Below are positions 8,289 through 17,832 of a stretch of 64,000 bases of DNA, in pieces. The DNA comes from an uncultured bacterium (GTDB lineage Bacteria; Bacillota; Clostridia; Oscillospirales; Ruminococcaceae): assembly GCA_905215965.1 (NCBI GenBank), contig CAJMSD010000005.1, positions 1 to 64,000 on the forward strand, read 5' to 3'. Under the pieces are notes generated by a model, which had not been told where the DNA came from, searched no databases, and saw only the letters and a program-made list of their open reading frames with translations. Within the stretch, counting starts at the first letter, position 1. Every line of letters begins with the position of its first letter. The position numbers and the translations under genes are program-made.

Positions 8289-9188
8289 TTACTGCTTCTT
8301 CGTTTTGCATTTACGCAAATAAACAATTGTCAGAATAGGAGATAAACATATTGCGGCAAGGGCTATGATCTCCAAAAGAGGAGCAAATGCCGGTTTTACA
8401 TCGTTAAGAGATAGCCCGGGACCAGATGTTGTAAAGGCATTAATAACAGCAGAGAAAAGATAATAAATGATAATACCGCTGTTGTTGATCAAACGGCTTA
8501 ATCTTACCTGTTTCTTTTCAAGCTTGAATTGCCTTGAATTTTTTATGATACGTATAGCGTTTACACTTCCGACGATGAGCGATATAACTATCAAAAATCC
8601 CATTATTTGGACCATTAATTCTTCATCCAAAATATTAATTTCATCTAAAACAGCAAATAAAGTTAGTATACAAATCATAAATAACGGTAAAATACACCAA
8701 ATACACATAGGAACGAAAACAATTATGCCTAAAAGAATGTGTACTATTGCTGAAAAACAGCCGCTGCTATCTGAACCGCTGCTTTGTGAGCCGACTGCGG
8801 TTGAAGCGCCGCTGTTTGAACTATTGCTATCGGTTTGTACGCTTCCATTGTTGGAAATGCTTGCGGTACTTTCACCGCCAAGATGTAGAATCAATGCAGC
8901 TACGGCTGCCGCAGCACCGTACATATCGCTGTCATAATAAGCAATAACGTTATAACCACTTTTATTCAAGTCTTTGACACAGCCGTCCTTGCATTGAGCT
9001 AAAGCAACACCTCTATTTTGTTCTGAATAAATATAACCATTTTCATCACAAGTGGCTACATAATGTCCGTTTACTGTAATTAATCCCCCGTCATATTTAG
9101 CCACTTCTTTTGTATCGCTATAATTAACAGTAACATAACTTCCGTGATAATATCCAATGGTTTTTTGATTGTCATATAATCTTCCCAT
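8289..9188 (-). CDS. Membrane protein with N-terminal repeat domain, unknown
   Basis: 299 residues. Residues 1-100 form short beta-strand repeats built on Gly-Tyr/Ile turns (IGYYHGSYV, DGGLITVNGHYVA, ENGYIYSE), reminiscent of beta-flower domains; this assignment is inference. A Ser/Asn/Gly-rich linker (about 115-145) leads to four or five hydrophobic segments (about 150-190, 203-225, 245-265 and 275-292). GGAGG before the ATG at 9188 sets the start. It sits between glyS and rimM on the same strand but is unrelated to either, so it looks like a later insertion into a housekeeping run. Confidence 0.65.
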   Translation of the reverse strand: MGRLYDNQKTIGYYHGSYVTVNYSDTKEVAKYDGGLITVNGHYVATCDENGYIYSEQNRGVALAQCKDGCVKDLNKSGYNVIAYYDSDMYGAAAAVAALILHLGGESTASISNNGSVQTDSNSSNSGASTAVGSQSSGSDSSGCFSAIVHILLGIIVFVPMCIWCILPLFMICILTLFAVLDEINILDEELMVQIMGFLIVISLIVGSVNAIRIIKNSRQFKLEKKQVRLSRLINNSGIIIYYLFSAVINAFTTSGPGLSLNDVKPAFAPLLEIIALAAICLSPILTIVYLRKCKTKKQ

Positions 9189-9219
9189 TTTAAACCTCCA
9201 ATAACCTATAAAGAAAAGA

Positions 9220-10626
9220 TCAGAACGCGATCTTCTCCTCCAGATCCTCAACAAGCTTGTCGATGCTTACGCGTTCCTGCTGCATAGTATCACGGTCGCG
9301 GACAGTCACGCAGTTGTCCTTTTCGAGAGTATCAAAGTCGTAAGTGATACAGAAAGGAGTACCGATCTCGTCCTGACGGCGGTATCTTTTGCCGATAGTG
9401 CCTGTTTCGTCAAAATCGACCATAAATTTCTTGGAAAGCATCTCGTAAACTTCTTCAGCCTTTGGAGTGAGCTTCTTAACGAGAGGAAGAACGGCAGCCT
9501 TATAAGGTGCAAGCGCAGGGTGGAAGTGCATAACGGTTCTTGTTTCCTTTTTCTCGTTGCCGTTTTTGTCAACGGAAGTAAGCTCTTCCTCATCGTAAGC
9601 CTCGGTAACGATAGAAAGAAACAGTCTTTCAACGCCGAGAGACGGTTCGATAACATAAGGAATGTACTTTTCATTTGTTTCGGGATCAAAGTATTCAAGC
9701 GATTTACCGCTGGTATTGATGTGCTGAGTGAGGTCGTAATCCGTTCTGTCAGCTACGCCCCAAAGCTCGCCCCAGCCGAACGGGAAGAGATACTCGAAGT
9801 CGGTGGTAGCTTTTGAGTAGAAGCAAAGCTCTTCCGCAGAGTGATCTCTGAGACGGAGATTCTCCTCTTTCAGACCGAGACCAATAAGGAAGTTCTTGCA
9901 GAAGCTTCTCCAGTATTCGAACCATTCAAGGTCTGTGCCGGGCTTGCAGAAGAATTCAAGCTCCATCTGTTCAAACTCACGTACACGGAAGATAAAGTTT
10001 CCGGGAGTGATTTCGTTTCTGAATGATTTTCCGATCTGAGCAACACCGAAAGGAACCTTTTTACGGGTAGTTCTCTGGATATTAGCAAAGTTTACGAAGA
10101 TGCCCTGAGCGGTTTCCGGACGAAGGTAAAGCTCGGATTTTGAATCCTCCGTTACGCCCTGGAAGGTTTTGAACATCAGGTTGAACTGACGTATATCGGT
10201 GAAGTTTGATTTTCCGCAGTTCGGACAAACTATCTGATGCTCGCGGATATAATCCATCATCTGTTCGTTGGACCAGCCAGCTACGTTTGTTCCGTCAAAG
10301 TCCTCGATAAGATTATCGGCGCGGTGACGCGTTTTGCATTCCTTACAGTCCATGAGCGGATCGGAGAAGCCTCCGATATGACCGGAAGCTACCCATGTCT
10401 GCGGATTCATGAGAATTGCGCTGTCAAGACCGACATTGTATTTGTTTTCCTGCACAAATTTCTTGAGCCAAGCTTTTTTGATATTATTTTTAAGCTCTAC
10501 GCCAAGCGGACCGTAGTCCCATGTATTTGCAAGACCGCCGTAAATTTCAGAGCCGGGATATACAAATCCCTTTGACTTGCAAAGGTCAACAATTTTGTCC
10601 ATTACTTTTTCATTATTTTTAAGCAT
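9220..10626 (-). CDS. glyS: Glycyl-tRNA synthetase (single-chain, alpha2 type)
   Basis: 468 residues, the homodimeric GlyRS found in Gram-positives, archaea and eukaryotes, not the GlyQ/GlyS tetramer. Class II motifs are visible: GLANTWDYGPLG near the N-terminus, motif 2 FRNEITPGNFIFRVREFEQMELEFF, and motif 3 EPSLGVERLFL. The insertion with CKEC and CPNC pairs may bind zinc. The C-terminal anticodon-binding domain occupies about 365-460. It charges tRNA-Gly using ATP. Its promoter is at 10664-10692, divergent from purB. Confidence 0.96.
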   Translation of the reverse strand: MLKNNEKVMDKIVDLCKSKGFVYPGSEIYGGLANTWDYGPLGVELKNNIKKAWLKKFVQENKYNVGLDSAILMNPQTWVASGHIGGFSDPLMDCKECKTRHRADNLIEDFDGTNVAGWSNEQMMDYIREHQIVCPNCGKSNFTDIRQFNLMFKTFQGVTEDSKSELYLRPETAQGIFVNFANIQRTTRKKVPFGVAQIGKSFRNEITPGNFIFRVREFEQMELEFFCKPGTDLEWFEYWRSFCKNFLIGLGLKEENLRLRDHSAEELCFYSKATTDFEYLFPFGWGELWGVADRTDYDLTQHINTSGKSLEYFDPETNEKYIPYVIEPSLGVERLFLSIVTEAYDEEELTSVDKNGNEKKETRTVMHFHPALAPYKAAVLPLVKKLTPKAEEVYEMLSKKFMVDFDETGTIGKRYRRQDEIGTPFCITYDFDTLEKDNCVTVRDRDTMQQERVSIDKLVEDLEEKIAF

Positions 10627-10663
10627 ATATGTAACCTCGTTTCAAAAAATAATCGTCTTTTTT

Positions 10664-10692
10664 ATTTTACTGTAAATCTCGGAGAATGTCAA
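10664..10692 (-). promoter_or_regulatory. glyS promoter
   Basis: On the minus strand: TTGACA (10687-10692), 17-base spacer, TAAAAT (10664-10669), about 40 bases before the glyS start. No T-box leader fits in this short space. Confidence 0.7.
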
Positions 10693-10739
10693 GGGCGGAG
10701 GGAAATTTCTCGTTAAGTCCGATTGCCTGTATGTTTCGG

Positions 10740-10768
10740 TTGACAGAAATAATCGAAAATGCTATAAT
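10740..10768 (+). promoter_or_regulatory. purB promoter
   Basis: TTGACA (10740-10745), 17-base spacer, TATAAT (10763-10768), about 60 bases before purB. No purine-riboswitch structure was recognised in the short leader. Confidence 0.75.
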
Positions 10769-10828
10769 TATAATGAATAATAATGCAGTTAATGCTGCAA
10801 ATGATTTTTAAAGGAGATATTTTCAATT

Positions 10829-12268
10829 ATGAGCGGTAACTACAACAGCTATGAAAGTCCATTCTGTACGCGTTATGCAAGCGAGGAAATGCAGTATGTT
10901 TTCTCGGCGGATAAAAAATTTACTACATGGAGGAAGCTTTGGGTCGCTCTTGCAAGAGCTGAAATGAAGCTTGGACTTCCTGTAACGGAAGCGCAGGTCA
11001 ATCAGCTTGAGGAACATATAAATGATATTGACTATGAAGCTGCCGAGGCAAGGGAAAAGATCTGCCGTCACGACGTAATGTCCCACGTTTACGCTTACGG
11101 AAAGGTTTGTCCCGAAGCTGCCGGAATCATTCACCTTGGAGCTACCTCGTGCTATGTCGGCGACAATACCGACGTCATCATTATGCGTGACGCTCTTCGG
11201 ATCGTTCGCAGAAAGCTTATCAACGTAATGAACAATCTTGCGCGCTTTGCAAACGAATATAAGGATATGCCGTGCCTTGCATATACTCATCTCCAGCCTG
11301 CGCAGCTCACTACCGTGGGAAAAAGAGCAACGCTCTGGCTCAACGAGCTTCTTATGGATTTCAACGACCTTGAATACAGAATTTCCACACTCAAGCTTCT
11401 CGGCTCTAAGGGAACAACAGGTACTCAGGCTTCGTTTATGGAGCTTTTTGAGGGCGATACCGATAAGATCAAGCAGCTTGAAAAAATGATCGCGGAAGAA
11501 ATGGGATTTGACAGCGTTGTTCCCGTTTCCGGACAGACCTATTCACGTAAAGTTGATTCTCAGGTTCTTTCCGTTCTCAGCGGAATCGCTCAGTCGTGCA
11601 GCAAGTTCTCCAACGATATGAGAATACTCCAGAGCTTCAAGGAAATGGAAGAACCGCGCGAAAAGAAGCAGATAGGCTCTTCCGCTATGGCTTATAAGAG
11701 AAATCCTATGAGATGCGAGAGAATTACTTCGCTTGCAAGATACATTATGATAGACAGCCTTAATCCTGCATTTACAGCAGGAACACAGTGGTTCGAGAGA
11801 ACTCTTGACGACTCCGCAAACAAGAGAATTTCCGTTGCCGAGGCTTTCCTCGGAGTTGACGCGATACTCAACATCATGATGAACGTTACCGACGGTCTTG
11901 TTGTTTATCCCGAGATAATCCGCAGACGCGTTATGGCAGAGCTTCCTTTCATGGCAAGCGAAAATATTATGATGGACGCAGTTAAGAAAGGCGGAAACCG
12001 TCAGGAGCTTCACGACAGAATCATGGATTACTCGATGATGGCAGGCGAACAGGTAAAGGTTTACGGAAAGGACAACAACCTTTGCGAGCTTATCGAAGCC
12101 GATCCTATGTTTATGGTTACAAAGGAAGAGCTTGACGCTGTTCTGAAGCCCGAAAACTACACGGGAAGAAGCTCTCAGCAGGTTGACGAGTTCCTCAGCG
12201 AATGCGTTGATCCTATCCTTGAGGCAAACAAGGATATTCTCGGCGAGAATTTCGAGATGAAAAATTGA
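10829..12268 (+). CDS. purB: Adenylosuccinate lyase
   Basis: 479 residues. The fumarase/aspartase-superfamily signature appears as GSSAMAYKRNPMRCE (about 283-297), with the catalytic His region GATSCYVGDNTD and THLQPAQLTTVGKR. It catalyses two steps of purine synthesis: SAICAR to AICAR plus fumarate, and adenylosuccinate to AMP plus fumarate. AAAGGAGA precedes the ATG. It has its own promoter and terminator, hence monocistronic. The gene ends with TGA. Confidence 0.96.
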   Translation: MSGNYNSYESPFCTRYASEEMQYVFSADKKFTTWRKLWVALARAEMKLGLPVTEAQVNQLEEHINDIDYEAAEAREKICRHDVMSHVYAYGKVCPEAAGIIHLGATSCYVGDNTDVIIMRDALRIVRRKLINVMNNLARFANEYKDMPCLAYTHLQPAQLTTVGKRATLWLNELLMDFNDLEYRISTLKLLGSKGTTGTQASFMELFEGDTDKIKQLEKMIAEEMGFDSVVPVSGQTYSRKVDSQVLSVLSGIAQSCSKFSNDMRILQSFKEMEEPREKKQIGSSAMAYKRNPMRCERITSLARYIMIDSLNPAFTAGTQWFERTLDDSANKRISVAEAFLGVDAILNIMMNVTDGLVVYPEIIRRRVMAELPFMASENIMMDAVKKGGNRQELHDRIMDYSMMAGEQVKVYGKDNNLCELIEADPMFMVTKEELDAVLKPENYTGRSSQQVDEFLSECVDPILEANKDILGENFEMKN

Positions 12269-12295
12269 TTTTACAGATATGATCTAAGATAAACC

Positions 12296-12335
12296 AAGAC
12301 CTTTCGCTGCTTATTGCAATGAAAGGTCTTTTTTT
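12296..12335 (+). terminator. purB terminator
   Basis: Ten-base stem AAGACCTTTC / GAAAGGTCTT around a 15-base loop, followed by a T-run. Confidence 0.9.
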
Positions 12336-12355
12336 ATGAAAATTTGGGAAAATGC

Positions 12356-12384
12356 TTGACAAAAGTTTTTGGGTGTGTTATTAT
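12356..12384 (+). promoter_or_regulatory. Promoter of the GntR-ABC operon
   Basis: TTGACA (12356-12361), 17-base spacer, TATTAT (12379-12384). GGTGT inside the spacer and ACACC just after the -10 form a loose inverted pair that could be the operator for the GntR-type regulator encoded next; the operator part is inference. Confidence 0.65.
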
Positions 12385-12428
12385 TGTAATAGCAAAATTA
12401 GTACACCTGTTACAGAAAGGAGTTTTTT

Positions 12429-12803
12429 ATGTTTTCTATTGACCTTATGAGCAGAGTTCCCATATATGAGCAGATCTATAAAAAAATAATCGAGCTTATT
12501 ATAAAAGGCTCTCTGCATGAAAACGATCAGATTCCAAGCGTGCGAAGCCTTGCAAAGGATACAGGCGTAAATCCGAACACTGTGGCGAAAGCGTATCAGG
12601 AGCTTGAACGGAACGGTATTATATATTCGCTTCAGGGCAGGGGAAGCTTTATCGCAAAACCGGATGATAAAATAATACGAACAGCTGTTTTTTCCGACTT
12701 TGACGCCGCTGTTCACGAAGCTATGAATATAGGTATAAACGCAGACGAGCTGAAAGCAAGAATCGATGATATACAGGAGGGGATCATAAATGATCGAGCT
12801 TAA
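12429..12803 (+). CDS. GntR-family (YtrA-type) transcriptional regulator
   Basis: 124 residues. It has a winged helix-turn-helix (about 10-75) with IYEQIYKKIIELIIKGSLHENDQIPSVRSLAKDTGVNPNTVAKAY, but only a short helical C-terminus with no large effector domain, which is typical of the YtrA subfamily. Such proteins repress the ABC transporter cassette they are encoded with. AAAGGAG precedes the ATG. Its end overlaps the ABC ATPase start by 14 bases. It should act on its own promoter. Confidence 0.9.
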   Translation: MFSIDLMSRVPIYEQIYKKIIELIIKGSLHENDQIPSVRSLAKDTGVNPNTVAKAYQELERNGIIYSLQGRGSFIAKPDDKIIRTAVFSDFDAAVHEAMNIGINADELKARIDDIQEGIINDRA

Positions 12804-13716
12804 AAAGGCAGTTAAAAAATTCGGAGATTTTACTGCTCTTGACGCCGCAGATCTTAAAATCGAAAAGGGTACGGCTTACGGACTTCTCGGTTCGAACGGA
12901 GCAGGAAAATCAACGATACTAAGGCTTATTTCCGGAATTTACCGTCCGGACGGCGGAGAGGTCCTCATAGACGGAGTTCCCGTATATGACAACGTTGAGC
13001 TTAAACAGAAAGTGTTTTTTATCAATGACGAAACCATTCAGTTTACCGGATATACGCTGAAAAAGCTTAAAAATTACTATAAGGGATATTATCCTAATTT
13101 TTCCGAAGAGCTTTTTGAATCGCTGAGAGCCAAGATAAAGCTGCCGCTGAATAAAAAGATCGGCGATTTTTCAAAGGGAATGAAGCGTCAGGCAATAGTT
13201 ATAATAGCTCTCGCCTGCCGGACGGATTATCTGTTGCTTGACGAGGCCTTCGACGGTCTTGATCCGACAATGAGGATAATCGTAAAGAAAATGCTTGTGG
13301 ACGCGATGCTCGACCGCCAGCTTACGGCTATAATCTCTTCTCACAATCTGAAAGAGATAAACGAGGTCTGCGATACGGCTGCGCTTCTTCATGACGGAAA
13401 AATAGTTTTCGACCGCGATATCGACAGCGTAAAGAGCAGTATACATAAGGTACAGGTCGTATTCCCGCCTAAAGACGACGGCTCGCCGCAGGAATATTCA
13501 AGAGAGGATATCGCTGCCTGCGGACTTGAAATACTCCACTTTGAACGCAGTCAGAGTATTTACTATATTATCGCAAAGGGCGACGAGGAGACTGTAAGAG
13601 CGGCATTTGCTCCGAAAGAGCCGATGCTTCTTGAGGTTATTCCGCTTACTTTGGAGGAAATATTTATTTATGAACTGGAGGTGCTTGGATATGACAGCAG
13701 CGACATCAAAGGTTAA
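12790..13716 (+). CDS. ABC transporter ATP-binding protein
   Basis: 308 residues. Walker A GSNGAGKST (about 35-43), signature FSKGMKRQ, and Walker B LLLDEAFDGLDP followed by a switch His in SSHNLKEI. The C-terminal 80 residues are an accessory domain. It belongs to the YtrB/BcrA-like group that drives exporters for antibiotics, peptides or lipids. It is sandwiched between the GntR regulator (14-base overlap) and the permease (26-base overlap), a three-gene operon. The substrate is not deducible. Confidence 0.92.
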   Translation: MIELKKAVKKFGDFTALDAADLKIEKGTAYGLLGSNGAGKSTILRLISGIYRPDGGEVLIDGVPVYDNVELKQKVFFINDETIQFTGYTLKKLKNYYKGYYPNFSEELFESLRAKIKLPLNKKIGDFSKGMKRQAIVIIALACRTDYLLLDEAFDGLDPTMRIIVKKMLVDAMLDRQLTAIISSHNLKEINEVCDTAALLHDGKIVFDRDIDSVKSSIHKVQVVFPPKDDGSPQEYSREDIAACGLEILHFERSQSIYYIIAKGDEETVRAAFAPKEPMLLEVIPLTLEEIFIYELEVLGYDSSDIKG

Positions 13717-15127
13717 GAAAAGTTTTTTTGCAAGACGATTAAAAAATAATTTCACGGAACAAGGCAAGCTTATCGTAGTAAATTTGATCTTGCAGCTTAT
13801 AGGTATGCCGCTGGCACTTGCACTTTCGTTTTATCAGGAATACCAAATTGAGTGTTACGGTTACAGATATGCGTATGATTCGGATTTTGACGGAATTATT
13901 GCCGTAGCCGTAATTGCGTTTGTTATAAGCCTGACCTCGGGTGTGCTTTTTGGTGCGCGAGCTTTCAAGTATCTTAGCGACAAGCCGCTTGCGGACATGA
14001 ATTATTCGCTTCCGCTTACATCGAGACAAAGATTTATCGCCGATTATGTATCGGGACTTATCGGGTATGCAGTGCCTGTGATAATTTCCGGGATCCTTTC
14101 TCTGATAATTATTGCGATAGGTTCAAATTTCTTGGATGTGTCGTATTTTTGGGAGAATATTTCGTGTTTCATCAAGGCATCGCTGATAGTTCTTATCGGA
14201 ATAATAATGTATTATTCATTTTCCGTATTGACAGCCGTTTGCTGCGGAAGTAAATTTGAATCTCACTTCAATACGTTTGTATTAATGATAATCGTTCCTG
14301 TTTCTATTGCGTGTGTAAACGGAGTTATTGCTAATTCTGCCGGAAACGGCGTAACGATCGAATCTCTTTTGAGAAAACCGGTGTTTACAACTACAAGTCC
14401 TGCCGGAATGGCAGCATATCTTGCCGAATATATCACTTCGCTCGATTATAATGGAAGCTTTTCGGCAAACAACTATGCGCATTGGCTTGTACAGGCTCTG
14501 ATAATTAATATTGCCCTGCCTGTCTTTACATATTTCCTCTATAAGCGCCGCAAGGTCGAAAGCGTTTCGCAGCCGTATGTTTATAAGGGCTTTTATCACG
14601 TTATTCTTGCACTGTGCGTTTTTTGCATACTTTCCAATTTCGTGTCGAACGACACCGAGATAGCAACCGGAATTTTTATTTGCGCAATCTTCTACTTTAT
14701 TTTCGAAGTCGTTTCAAAGCGCGGATTCAAGCGTTTCTGGATGTCGGTCATCAAGTTTGCGGCAACCGTAACGGCAGTATTTGTCTTCTGCGGTATATGC
14801 GATGCTACAAAGGGCTTCGGCATTGGTGACTATGTGCCAAAGGCTTCGTCGGTCGAATATGTTTCGCTGAATATTTCCGCATATAAGTATAATGAATTCT
14901 ATGTATGCGATTCGTTTGAAGACGAAAATGTAATTAAAGAAACAACAAAGCTGCATGAGGAAATATTGGAGCATTATGATGAAGACGAATGCGATGGATA
15001 TATTGATATCACGTATAATTTGAAAAACGGCTCGTGCGTTTCAAGAGAATACTTTTTTAAGGCGGAAGATATAGAATTGCTTTACGAGGCGATAATGGCT
15101 TCCGATGAATATGACGATCGCTTATAA
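13691..15127 (+). CDS. ABC transporter permease
   Basis: 478 residues. The start at 13691 is supported by GGAGG nine bases upstream and lies inside the 3' end of the ATPase gene. About six to eight hydrophobic segments occur (near 28-48, 72-95, 120-150, 170-195, 205-230, 275-295, 315-330 and 335-375), with a polar exported C-terminal region (about 400-478). It pairs with the ATPase immediately upstream. No substrate signature recognised. Confidence 0.85.
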   Translation: MTAATSKVKKSFFARRLKNNFTEQGKLIVVNLILQLIGMPLALALSFYQEYQIECYGYRYAYDSDFDGIIAVAVIAFVISLTSGVLFGARAFKYLSDKPLADMNYSLPLTSRQRFIADYVSGLIGYAVPVIISGILSLIIIAIGSNFLDVSYFWENISCFIKASLIVLIGIIMYYSFSVLTAVCCGSKFESHFNTFVLMIIVPVSIACVNGVIANSAGNGVTIESLLRKPVFTTTSPAGMAAYLAEYITSLDYNGSFSANNYAHWLVQALIINIALPVFTYFLYKRRKVESVSQPYVYKGFYHVILALCVFCILSNFVSNDTEIATGIFICAIFYFIFEVVSKRGFKRFWMSVIKFAATVTAVFVFCGICDATKGFGIGDYVPKASSVEYVSLNISAYKYNEFYVCDSFEDENVIKETTKLHEEILEHYDEDECDGYIDITYNLKNGSCVSREYFFKAEDIELLYEAIMASDEYDDRL

Positions 15128-15423
15128 CGGCGTTGCCGACCGAAAATATTATATATAAAAAGAACAAGGAAAGATAATATAGGCAGCATCACAAAGCGCG
15201 CTTCAGCGGCGCTGCGCGGTGCTGCCTTAATATTTGTATGTGCCGATTGCTGCGCGTGCAATATATTACCAAAATCTATAGTGATTTTTGTAGGATATAT
15301 CAAGCTTTGTGAGGAGAAAATGAAACTTGTGGAAATTTACATTATTTTCATTGACATCTACTTTCGTTTGAGTTATTATTTATAAGTGATATTATTTAAG
15401 CGTATAAGAAAGGGGATCGTAAA
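15128..15423. other. Intergenic region with hairpin and promoter
   Basis: Contains a GC-rich hairpin at about 15179-15228 (arms AGGCAGCA / TGCTGCCT), a likely terminator for the permease gene without a long T-run, and then the promoter at 15351-15379. A 22-codon frame at 15320-15385 has a ribosome site but overlaps the promoter and is not called. Confidence 0.5.
15351..15379 (+). promoter_or_regulatory. Promoter of the MacB-like ABC gene
   Basis: TTGACA (15351-15356), 17-base spacer, TATTAT (15374-15379), about 45 bases before the TTG start. Confidence 0.75.
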
Positions 15424-17763
15424 TTGTTAGAATTAAAGAATATTACCAAAATATACAAGACGGGCGATACCGAGACACGCGCTCTTAACGGAGTCAGCGT
15501 CGCTTTCCGTGAGAAGGAATTTGTAGCCATTCTCGGAGCGAGCGGCTCGGGCAAAACTACATGCCTTAACGTTATCGGCGGACTTGACCGCTACGATTCG
15601 GGCGACCTCATTATAAAGGGCAAAAAAACCAAGGATTTTACCGACAAGGACTGGGACGCATACAGAAATAACTCTATCGGCTTTGTTTTCCAGAGTTACA
15701 ATCTTATCATGCACCTTTCGATAGTTGCGAATGTCGAAATGGGAATGACTCTCAGCGGAGTTTCCAAGGAGGAAAAACATAAAAGAGCCGTAGAGGTGCT
15801 GAAACAGGTGGGCCTTGGCGATCATATCGGCAAAAAGCCAAATCAGCTTTCGGGCGGTCAGATGCAGCGTGTAGCTATTGCCAGAGCTCTTGCAAACGAT
15901 CCCGAGATCCTGCTTTGCGACGAGCCTACGGGCGCTCTTGATACGGCAACAAGCATTCAGATAATGGATCTTATAAAGGAAGTTGCCAAGGACAGACTTG
16001 TTATCATGGTAACTCATAATCCTGAGCTTGCCGAGCAGTATGCGGACAGAATAATCCGTTTCAGCGACGGAAATATTGTCGATGATACCAATCCGCACAA
16101 GGAAAGACCGAAAGATGACGGATTTAAGCTGAAGCATACGGCAATGAAATTCACAACGGCTCTCGGAATTTCAATGAATAATATCCGTACCAAAAAAGGA
16201 AGAACCTTTCTTACGGCGTTTGCTTCAAGTATCGGTATAATAGGAATCGCTGTGATACTTAGTCTGTCAAGCGGTTTTCAGGTCAAGATAGACGAAATGG
16301 AGCGGACTACTCTTGCTCAGATGCCTATAACGATTTCTCAGACGGCAATGGACGTCGATGAGGAAACCATGATGCAAATGCATGAAGAAATGAAAGATAA
16401 TATGCTGGGAAACGTCGAATATTCCGATTCTAAGGAGATATATCTTTTTGATTCGGCTGAAAATACAATTATTCACAAAAATAATTTTTCTCAGGAATTT
16501 ATCGATTATGTAGAAGCCGTGAATCCGGAATACTGTCAGAATCTGGGCTACACAAGAATTACGGGAATGAATCTTATACGCAAAACAGACGACGGAGTTT
16601 TCCCTGTTTCATTTACCGCGGCAAACGCTTCGACTTCCACGGATATGTCGGCTATGGGACTTTCATCGTATCCGAAGCAGCTTGAAGAGGGCGGAGAGAG
16701 CTACGTTGAGCAGAATTATGAACTGCTTGCCGGCGAGTATCCGAAAGAAAAGACCGATGTTATTCTTGTCATCAGCACAAAGAATCAGCTTGACTGCCAG
16801 ATACTGAAAGCAATGGGCTTTGATGCCAACGGCGACGAAACAATGCGTTTCGACGAGATAATCGGCACGGAGTTCAAAGCTGTAAACAATAACGATTATT
16901 ACGGAAAAACAGAATACGGCACGTTTATGCCGTCTATGGATTATGAAGCCATGTATGATTCCAAGGACAGCATTACGCTGAATATCTGCGGTATCGTGCG
17001 TCAGAAAGAGGACGCTAAAATTGCTCTTCTTTCAACCGGAATAGCGTATTCCGACGAGCTTACTCAGCTTATCGTAGATGAAAATAAAGATACGGATATT
17101 GTAAAAGCTCAGCGCGAAAGCGACTTCAATGTAATTACTACGGAAGAATTTGACGAAGATACTAAAAGTCAGTTTATTGCTTATCTCGGAGGAGACAGCA
17201 CTCCGTTTGTTATAATGCTTTATCCAAAGGATTTTGATACAAAGGACAAGGTTCTTGAATATCTTGACGAATACAATAAAACAAAGTCGGACGAGGATAC
17301 CATTATTTATACTGATCTTGCCGGAACAATGTCGGATCTTTCGGGCGGTATTATGGACGGTATAACTATTGTACTTATCGCGTTTGCGGCGATCTCTCTT
17401 GTAACGAGCATGATAATGATCGGTATCATCACATATACCTCTGTGCTTGAGAGAACAAAGGAGATCGGTATTCTCAAGGCATTGGGCGCAAGAAAGAAAG
17501 ATATAACCCGTGTGTTCGATGCGGAGACCTGCATTCTCGGAGTATTTTCGGGTACGCTGGGCGTTATCATAGCATGGCTTCTGACGTTCCCTATAAACAG
17601 CATCATATACAGCATGACGGAGCTTGAAAACGTTGCGCAGCTTCAGCTGCTGCACGCAGTCATACTTGTTGTGATAAGCACTGTTCTTACTATGATCGGA
17701 GGACATCTGCCGGCTAAGATGGCAGCAAAGAAAGACGCTGTAGAGGCTCTTCGTTCGGAATAA
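15424..17763 (+). CDS. MacB-like ABC transporter: ATPase fused to FtsX-type permease
   Basis: 779 residues in one chain. The ATPase domain (1-230) has Walker A GASGSGKT, signature LSGGQMQRVAIARAL and Walker B LLCDEPTGALD, the LolD/MacB subgroup. A membrane segment follows (about 255-285), then a ~330-residue extracytoplasmic domain, then three C-terminal helices with the FtsX motif ERTKEIGILKALGA. Such mechanotransmission transporters act on lipoproteins, peptides or antibiotics from the outer face of the membrane rather than by classic transport. The start is TTG after AGGGGAT. It has its own promoter and terminator. Confidence 0.92.
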   Translation: MLELKNITKIYKTGDTETRALNGVSVAFREKEFVAILGASGSGKTTCLNVIGGLDRYDSGDLIIKGKKTKDFTDKDWDAYRNNSIGFVFQSYNLIMHLSIVANVEMGMTLSGVSKEEKHKRAVEVLKQVGLGDHIGKKPNQLSGGQMQRVAIARALANDPEILLCDEPTGALDTATSIQIMDLIKEVAKDRLVIMVTHNPELAEQYADRIIRFSDGNIVDDTNPHKERPKDDGFKLKHTAMKFTTALGISMNNIRTKKGRTFLTAFASSIGIIGIAVILSLSSGFQVKIDEMERTTLAQMPITISQTAMDVDEETMMQMHEEMKDNMLGNVEYSDSKEIYLFDSAENTIIHKNNFSQEFIDYVEAVNPEYCQNLGYTRITGMNLIRKTDDGVFPVSFTAANASTSTDMSAMGLSSYPKQLEEGGESYVEQNYELLAGEYPKEKTDVILVISTKNQLDCQILKAMGFDANGDETMRFDEIIGTEFKAVNNNDYYGKTEYGTFMPSMDYEAMYDSKDSITLNICGIVRQKEDAKIALLSTGIAYSDELTQLIVDENKDTDIVKAQRESDFNVITTEEFDEDTKSQFIAYLGGDSTPFVIMLYPKDFDTKDKVLEYLDEYNKTKSDEDTIIYTDLAGTMSDLSGGIMDGITIVLIAFAAISLVTSMIMIGIITYTSVLERTKEIGILKALGARKKDITRVFDAETCILGVFSGTLGVIIAWLLTFPINSIIYSMTELENVAQLQLLHAVILVVISTVLTMIGGHLPAKMAAKKDAVEALRSE

Positions 17764-17782
17764 TATAAATCAAAGCAAACAA

Positions 17783-17815
17783 AAACGCCTTTTATACTTA
17801 GTATAAAAGGCGTTT
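17783..17815. terminator. Bidirectional terminator
   Basis: Perfect 15-bp stem beginning AAACGCCTTTTATAC with a 3-base loop, between the ABC gene and the convergent lysozyme gene. Confidence 0.9.
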
Positions 17816-17832
17816 AAATTTTATAAATATGT

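Noticed and set aside
10627..10828. T-box or purine riboswitch before glyS or purB
   Set aside because: Both leaders are only about 40-60 bases after the promoters, too short for either structure.
15320..15385. 22-codon frame with a ribosome site upstream of the MacB-like gene
   Set aside because: It overlaps the -35 and -10 boxes of the downstream promoter, and the peptide has no clear signal or conservation evidence.
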